Positions 59,760-64,000 of a stretch of 64,000 bases of DNA are shown here, one piece after another. Below the pieces are notes generated by a model. It was not told the origin of the DNA. It made no database searches and was given only the letters and a program-made list of their open reading frames with translations. This DNA is from Streptomyces ardesiacus (GTDB lineage Bacteria > Actinomycetota > Actinomycetes > Streptomycetales > Streptomycetaceae), in assembly GCF_003112575.1 (NCBI RefSeq), contig NZ_BEWC01000008.1, positions 124,001 to 188,000 of the forward strand. Reading direction: 5' to 3'. Within the stretch, counting starts at the first letter, position 1, and every line of letters begins with the position of its first letter. Made by a program: the position numbers and the translations under genes.

Positions 59760-60127
59760 GTCTCGTCCCCCTCCAGCAGCTGGCGCAGCAGCTCCTCGTC
59801 GTCGGGGCTGAGCTGGGCGACGAACCGGGCGAGGACGGTCTCCCGGTTCGCGTCCCGGTCGAGTTCCGTGTGCATGCGCCGGGCGGTCAGCCCCGGCGCG
59901 TCCTGCACCGGGACGTAGGCGTAGCCGCGCCCTTGTCGCTCGCGGTCCACGACGCCCTTGTCGTAGAGGCGCGACAGGATCGTCACCACCGTCGTGCGGG
60001 CCAGGCCGGAGGAGAGTTCGGCCTGGACCTGCACCGGGGTGAGTGGCGCTCCGGCGGCCCACAGGGCGGCCATCACGGCGGCTTCGAGTTCGCCGGCCGG
60101 CCGGCGTTCGTCCTTCGGGTCGGTCAT
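59756..60127 (-). CDS. BlaI/MecI/CopY-family repressor
   Basis: 123 aa. The winged helix is typical: GELEAAVMAALWAAGAPLTP, TTVVTILSRLYDKGVVDRER and GRGYAYVPV; a C-terminal dimer helix follows. The TACA/TGTA dyads 24-58 nt before its start are the expected BlaI binding pattern. It should repress itself, the protease gene and the divergent dedA-pap2 pair. Confidence 0.92.
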   Translation of the reverse strand: MTDPKDERRPAGELEAAVMAALWAAGAPLTPVQVQAELSSGLARTTVVTILSRLYDKGVVDRERQGRGYAYVPVQDAPGLTARRMHTELDRDANRETVLARFVAQLSPDDEELLRQLLEGDET

Positions 60128-60150
60128 GGAACGGTCCTCACCCCGTTGTC

Positions 60151-60185
60151 GTCTACAGTGCAGTAGACGGTCTACAGAATTGTAG
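60151..60185. promoter_or_regulatory. Two BlaI-type operators in the divergent blaI / dedA region
   Basis: GTCTAC-AGTGCA-GTAGAC (60151-60168) and CTACA-GAAT-TGTAG (60172-60185). Both contain the TAC(A)...(T)GTA half-sites of BlaI-family boxes. Their centres are about 19 bp apart, nearly two helical turns, suiting cooperative binding between the two gene starts. Confidence 0.8.
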
Positions 60186-60243
60186 TCACTGGCTGGGTGC
60201 TGCCCCGACGCGCCCGCTCCACCGGATCGAAGGGGGCGCGAGG

Positions 60244-60930
60244 ATGCCTGCACCCGTCCACCTGTCGTTGCAGCTCGCTGTCAACGTGCTCGACGCCCAT
60301 TCTCTGCTGGTCGCCTTCGGCGTCCTGGGGGTGGGGGTGGTGTTGTTCGCCGAGACGGGACTGCTGGTCGGGTTCTTCCTGCCGGGCGACTCGCTGCTGT
60401 TCACGGCAGGTCTGCTGTGCACGGGCTCGGCGCAGGGGGGTGTGCACCTGTCCCTGGGACCGTTGCTGGCCGCCGCCGCGACGGGGGCGCTCGCCGGGGC
60501 ACAGTGCGGGTATCTGCTCGGCCGGAAGGCAGGCGGAGCGCTGCTGGCCCGCAGCCGCTCGCAGCGGCTCCACGAGGGGGCGAAGCGCGCCGAGGCGCTG
60601 CTGGAGCGGTACGGGTTCGCCAAGGCCGTCGTGCTGGGCCGGTTCGTCCCGGTGGTGCGGACCGTGCTCAATCCGGTGGCGGGTGCGCTGGGGGTGCCGG
60701 TGCGGACGTTCACGGTGTGGCAGGTCGCCGGCGGGCTCGTGTGGAGCGTCGGCCTCACCCTCGCGGGATACGCGCTGGGCTCGTCCGTCCCGAACATCGA
60801 CCGGTACCTGCTCCCGCTGGTGGCGTTGGTCGTCGTCGTGTCGCTGCTGCCTCTGCTGGCCGAGCTGTACCGGGCTCGCCGGGCCCGCCGGGCCCGCCGA
60901 GGTGGCGATTCCGAGGAGGAAAACAGGTGA
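60244..60930 (+). CDS. DedA-family membrane protein
   Basis: 228 aa. Landmarks of DedA/SNARE-associated proteins: LFAETGLLVGFFLPGDSLLF, GYLLGRKAGG and YGFAKAVVLGRFVPVVRTVL (amphipathic re-entrant helices with conserved Arg), then GVPVRTFTVWQVAGGLVWSV. DedA members UptA/YngC and PopT flip undecaprenyl phosphate back to the inner leaflet. The C-terminus is highly basic. It sits next to a C55-PP phosphatase-like gene (1-nt stop/start overlap) and behind BlaI boxes. Confidence 0.9.
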   Translation: MPAPVHLSLQLAVNVLDAHSLLVAFGVLGVGVVLFAETGLLVGFFLPGDSLLFTAGLLCTGSAQGGVHLSLGPLLAAAATGALAGAQCGYLLGRKAGGALLARSRSQRLHEGAKRAEALLERYGFAKAVVLGRFVPVVRTVLNPVAGALGVPVRTFTVWQVAGGLVWSVGLTLAGYALGSSVPNIDRYLLPLVALVVVVSLLPLLAELYRARRARRARRGGDSEEENR

Positions 60931-61532
60931 TGACAGCATTCGACGGGTCGTCGATCGACGGCTCCGCCTACCTGGACGTGGTGGGCGCGGCGCGACAGGC
61001 GCCGGGCTGGCTGGACGAAACGGTGTCGCTCTGGTCGGCCTACGGGCTGGTGGCGTTCGTCGTCCTCGCAGCCGTCGGCTGGTGGTTCGCGCGCCGGTCC
61101 GCAGGGACGGCCGCGGTGACGGCGCTCGCGGTGCCGGTGGTCGTGGTCCTGGCGTACGGCGTGAATGCCGTACTCAAACTGCTGGTCCGTGAGGACCGGC
61201 CGTGCCAGAGCCTCCACGTGAGGACCCTCGAGGCCTGCCCGGCGCCCGGGGACTGGTCCTTCCCCAGCAACCACGCGGCGATCGCCGCCGCCGCTGCCGT
61301 GGCGCTGTTCTTCGTCTCGCGACGGCTCGGAGCGGTCGCGGCCGCAGCCGCCGTGGCGATGGCGGCCTCGCGGGTGTGGGTGGGTGCGCACTATCCGCAC
61401 GACGTCCTGGCCGGAGCGCTGGTCGGCGGGCTCGTCGCCCTCCTGGCGAGTACCGCGCTGAGCCGGTGGTCGCGGTCCGTGGGCCGGTGGATCGGCTCCA
61501 GCCGCCTCCGCCCGCTGGTGACGGCCCCGTGA
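60930..61532 (+). CDS. PAP2-family phosphatase, undecaprenyl-diphosphatase-like
   Basis: 200 aa; the ATG overlaps the dedA stop (TGATG). The three phosphatase motifs are present: KLLVREDRPC, FPSNHAAI and SRVWVGAHYPHDVLAG, with catalytic His residues in the last two. There are about five to six helices. This is BcrC-like: it would hydrolyse undecaprenyl pyrophosphate on the outer face, producing C55-P for DedA to return. An in-frame GTG one codon upstream could also be used. Confidence 0.9.
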   Translation: MTAFDGSSIDGSAYLDVVGAARQAPGWLDETVSLWSAYGLVAFVVLAAVGWWFARRSAGTAAVTALAVPVVVVLAYGVNAVLKLLVREDRPCQSLHVRTLEACPAPGDWSFPSNHAAIAAAAAVALFFVSRRLGAVAAAAAVAMAASRVWVGAHYPHDVLAGALVGGLVALLASTALSRWSRSVGRWIGSSRLRPLVTAP

Positions 61533-61727
61533 CGGGTGCCGGAGCAGCAGGGGAAAGATGCCGGGCGGCGCGATGTGCGCTTAGATGGTGGAGGGCCCGA
61601 TCACAAGCCATGGGCCCGCCGGTGTGGTGCCTCTCCCCAACCGGCGTGCGGAGCCCTCGTCGAGGGGCTCTCGCAGCTCAGTCGAACCCAGGCCCAAGCC
61701 CTCCTCCACAGGGAACGAGGAATTGGT

Positions 61728-62393
61728 ATGCAGTCTGTACGCATCCGTACCGCCGCTTTCACAGTGGCAGCAGCGCTCAGCCTCCCGCTGACGCTGGGCA
61801 TCTCGGCATCCCAGGCATCGGCGTCCGACGCGTCACCGACGGCCACCGGCACCGCGTCGCCGTCGCCGTCGCCGGGCAATCAGTCCTTCGGCCCGGACTG
61901 TTCCATGCTGCCGCAGAGCGGCAACGGAAGCGCCGCGCAGATGGCGCACGAGAACGTCGCGACCGCAGTGGAGAACAACCCGAACCTGTCCATGCTGGCC
62001 GACGCCATCAAGAAGACCGACCTGGCGAGCACGCTGAAGGGCCTCAAGGGCAGCACCGTCTTCGCGCCCACCAACGACGCGTTCGACAAACTCGGTGCCG
62101 CCAAGCGGGACGCGCTCCTCAACGACAAGGCGCAGCTCAAGAAGGTGCTCACCTACCACGTGGTCGAGCACAAGAAGATCACCAAGTCGCAGCTGCCCCA
62201 CGGCACGTTCACCACCCTCGAGGGCAGCACCCTCACCACCTCCGGCTCCGGTGACTCCTTCAAGGTCAACGGCAGCGTACCGATCACCTGCGGCAACATC
62301 CCCACGAAGAACGCCACGGTGTACATCGTCGACGGTGTTCTCCTCCCGCCGACCGCCACGCCGTCGACGCCGTCGACGCCCTCGCCCTCCTAG
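61728..62393 (+). CDS. Secreted fasciclin (FAS1)-domain protein
   Basis: 221 aa; GAGG before ATG 61728. The signal peptide is about 1-33 (ISASQASA). A Ser/Pro/Thr linker precedes a FAS1 domain (about 70-210): LADAIKKTDLASTLKG, TVFAPTNDAFDKLG, VLTYHVVEHKKI and NATVYIVDGVLLPP. FAS1 proteins mediate adhesion or, in actinobacteria, form sigma/anti-sigma-associated secreted antigens (MPT70 type); no sigma factor lies here. The C-terminus is a Pro/Ser/Thr tail. Confidence 0.9.
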   Translation: MQSVRIRTAAFTVAAALSLPLTLGISASQASASDASPTATGTASPSPSPGNQSFGPDCSMLPQSGNGSAAQMAHENVATAVENNPNLSMLADAIKKTDLASTLKGLKGSTVFAPTNDAFDKLGAAKRDALLNDKAQLKKVLTYHVVEHKKITKSQLPHGTFTTLEGSTLTTSGSGDSFKVNGSVPITCGNIPTKNATVYIVDGVLLPPTATPSTPSTPSPS

Positions 62394-62408
62394 GCAGGTG
62401 CGTGGGGA

Positions 62409-62448
62409 CGGCGAAGCCGCGCCGGAACACACCGGTGCGGCTTCGCCG
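62409..62448. terminator. Bidirectional terminator hairpin
   Basis: A perfect 12-bp stem (62409-62420 with 62437-62448), with a second CCGG/CCGG pair inside the loop, between the convergent fasciclin and Gfo/Idh/MocA genes. Confidence 0.75.
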
Positions 62449-62465
62449 GTACCGTGACCGGTCCT

Positions 62466-63707
62466 TCACCCCGTCTCCGCCGGGGCCCCGGAGGGCTGGT
62501 GCTCCTCGAAGTAGCGGACGATCTCCGGGTCGAGCGGGGGAACGTCGACCGGCGTGCTGCCCGAGCGCAGCGAGGTGGTCGCGGCGACCGCGGCGGCGAC
62601 GGCTTCCCGGGCGGCCACGGGCGAGGTCTCCGTGGGACCTCCGGCGGCGGCGAAACGGAGGAACTCCTCGACGAGCGCCCGGTCCGCGCCTCCGTGGGTT
62701 TCCTCCGCCGGTACCACGACCGGTACGGAGAGGTCGGCGTCGGCGCGGTAGCCGGAGCGGCGCCGGTTCCACACGTCGACCCGCGCGGGATCGCCGTCGA
62801 TGCCGTCGCCGAAGTTCTCCAGCCGCCCCTCGTCCCCGACCACCGTGTAGTTGCGCCAGTAGTCCGGCGTGAAGTGACACTGCTGGTAGCTGGCGAGCAC
62901 GCCGTTGTCCAGGCGGGCCAGCATCATGCTGATGTCCTCGACGTCGACGACGGGATTGAGGTCGCGCAGCGCGGACGGCGGCCAGACGTCCGGGTCGAAC
63001 CAGTCGGGCATGCGCTGACCGGGCGGCACGGTCTCCCGGGTGGCCCGGCGGGGGTTGTCGCCGTAGACGGCCAACGCGCCCTGGGCGACCACGTTGCGGG
63101 AGTAGCCCCCGGCGAGCCAGTGGATGGCGTCGAGGTCGTGGGCGCCCTTCTGCAGCAGCAGACCGGTGGTGTTCGCCCGCTGCGCATGCCAGTCCTTGAA
63201 GTAGAAGTCCCCGCCGTGGCCGACGAAGTGACGGCACCACACCGCGCGCACGCGGCCGATCGCGCCGTCGTCGATCAGTTCGCGCATCCGCCGCAGCATG
63301 GGCAGATGACGCAGGTTGTGACCCACGTAGAGCCGGGTGCGGGAGCGGAACGCGGCCTGGAGCAGCGTGTCGCAGTCGGCGACGGTGATGGTCAGCGGTT
63401 TCTCCACGAACACCGCCACGCCCGCGGCGAGGAAGAACAGCGCGGGCCGGGTGTGCAGATGGTCGGGGGTGAGCACGAACACGGCGTCCAGCTCGTCGTC
63501 GAGCATGTTCTCGTACCGGTCGTGCACCACGACGCCGGCGCCGAACAGCCGTCCGGCGTCCTCCTGGCCCCGCGGGTCCGGGTCGGCGCAGGACACGATC
63601 CGGGCGGTGCCCAAACGGTTCGCCAGCGCGGCCATGTCCGCGCGCTGTCCGATGCCGACCACGCCGACACGCAGCTGCGGAGCCGGTATCTGTTCACGGG
63701 TGCTCAC
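62466..63707 (-). CDS. Gfo/Idh/MocA-family oxidoreductase
   Basis: 413 aa from GTG 63707, with AAGGGA 9 nt upstream. N-terminal Rossmann fold VGVVGIGQRADMAAL (GxGxR), LTPDHLHTRPALFFLAAGVAVFVEKPL with the conserved EKP, GHNLRHLPMLRRMRELI and KGAHDLDAIHWLAGG (catalytic K/HD pair). The family reduces or oxidises sugars or cyclitols with NAD(P). It overlaps the ROK-like fragment by 4 nt, so both belong to one sugar-utilisation operon. Confidence 0.9.
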   Translation of the reverse strand: MSTREQIPAPQLRVGVVGIGQRADMAALANRLGTARIVSCADPDPRGQEDAGRLFGAGVVVHDRYENMLDDELDAVFVLTPDHLHTRPALFFLAAGVAVFVEKPLTITVADCDTLLQAAFRSRTRLYVGHNLRHLPMLRRMRELIDDGAIGRVRAVWCRHFVGHGGDFYFKDWHAQRANTTGLLLQKGAHDLDAIHWLAGGYSRNVVAQGALAVYGDNPRRATRETVPPGQRMPDWFDPDVWPPSALRDLNPVVDVEDISMMLARLDNGVLASYQQCHFTPDYWRNYTVVGDEGRLENFGDGIDGDPARVDVWNRRRSGYRADADLSVPVVVPAEETHGGADRALVEEFLRFAAAGGPTETSPVAAREAVAAAVAATTSLRSGSTPVDVPPLDPEIVRYFEEHQPSGAPAETG

Positions 63708-63970
63708 TGGGCGGTCCCTTCGTTCCTGTTGAGGTGGTGCGTACGGACGGCGGCCGCGTACCCCGTCCGCGCCGCTACCGGCCGGGGCGCGGCCGGTGCC
63801 GCCAGCCAGTCGCTCAGAAGCCGGCTGTCGACCTCGTCCAGGGCCGGCCGCACCGCCCCCAGCGTCACGCTCTCGTCGCCGAGCGTGGAGGCGCGCAGCT
63901 CCGGCATGCGCAGACAGTGCTCGGTCAGCTCCCGGCGCAGCGGGTCGAGGACCACGTCGGCGGTGGCCAC
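63704..63970 (-). pseudogene. C-terminal fragment of a ROK-family protein, broken at the right edge
   Basis: About 88 codons from 63970 to the stop at 63704. DVVLDPLRRELTEHC and LRASTLGDESVTLGAVRPAL fit the C-terminal end of ROK-family regulators/kinases. Reading further upstream, the frame meets a TAA at 63992-63994 within an AT-rich stretch (from about 63976), unlike the rest of the window. The 5' part is therefore not next to it: either the gene was cut by an insertion or the last 25 nt do not belong here. The extension after the ROK pattern is Pro/Ala-rich. Confidence 0.55.
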
Positions 63971-64000
63971 CGCCGAATAATGCTGAAGAGCTTACTAATT

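Noticed and set aside
1..64000. tRNA, rRNA genes or a replication origin
   Set aside because: No cloverleaf, rRNA core or DnaA-box cluster was recognised by eye on either strand; a dedicated tRNA/rRNA scan would be decisive.

Overview
This is a GC-rich actinobacterial chromosome segment that is almost certainly Streptomyces. The evidence is very high third-position GC, GTG starts, many 4-nt ATGA/GTGA gene overlaps, Tat/Sec-secreted polymer-degrading enzymes, a type III PKS (RppA) operon, and a gene order I remember from the S. coelicolor region holding rppA, CYP158A2, pfkA3, the ATP-dependent ligase and the CelB/LPMO pair (roughly SCO1180-SCO1230, reversed here). That synteny is from memory and was not computed. 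No rRNA, tRNA, CRISPR array or recognisable insertion sequence was seen.

Layout. 1-8 kb: a partial epimerase, a PlsC acyltransferase, an HTH regulator, a large secreted two-headed peptidase (M4 thermolysin-like plus M28 aminopeptidase plus a CBM5/12-like tail) and an MHS-family transporter. 8-16 kb: RpiB-like isomerase; ornithine aminotransferase and dimethylargininase beside an Lrp regulator; a LytTR response regulator / small membrane protein / Na+:solute symporter / LytS-type kinase operon; CtaG. 16-21 kb: phosphofructokinase, the MurT-GatD lipid II amidation pair, a peptide deformylase. 21-26 kb: TetR and acyl-CoA dehydrogenase, then the rppA-P450-cupin operon for tetrahydroxynaphthalene/flaviolin chemistry. 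26-31 kb: aldehyde dehydrogenase, NUDIX hydrolase overlapping an ATP-dependent DNA ligase, flavin disulfide reductase and its divergent XRE-cupin regulator. 31-39 kb: an oxidoreductase followed by a probable two-subunit acyl-CoA dehydrogenase, a Tat-exported phosphodiesterase-like protein, small orphans, and a MarR/DHA2 efflux pair. 39-42.5 kb: a cellulose module (AA10 LPMO with CBM2, GH12 endoglucanase, CebR-type boxes, LacI regulator).

42.5-57 kb holds the most unusual content. It is one compact operon of five genes: a DUF4132-like protein, a 1741-aa uncharacterised protein, a MoxR AAA+ ATPase, a DUF5682-like/VWA fusion and a SWIM zinc-finger protein. Just upstream lies a MerR regulator fused to a DNA sliding-clamp (DnaN-like) region. 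The composition resembles the poorly understood E. coli yehI-yehL-yehM-yehP-yehQ set and the broader MoxR-VWA conflict-type systems.

57-62 kb looks like a cell-envelope response island: a beta-lactamase-fold serine hydrolase lacking the deacylating Glu motif, a short BlaR1-like M56 protease, a BlaI repressor with two TACA/TGTA dyads, and, divergent from these dyads, DedA and PAP2 genes suited to undecaprenyl-phosphate recycling. The window ends with a fasciclin-domain secreted protein, a Gfo/Idh/MocA oxidoreductase, and a ROK-like C-terminal fragment that breaks off in AT-rich sequence at the right edge.
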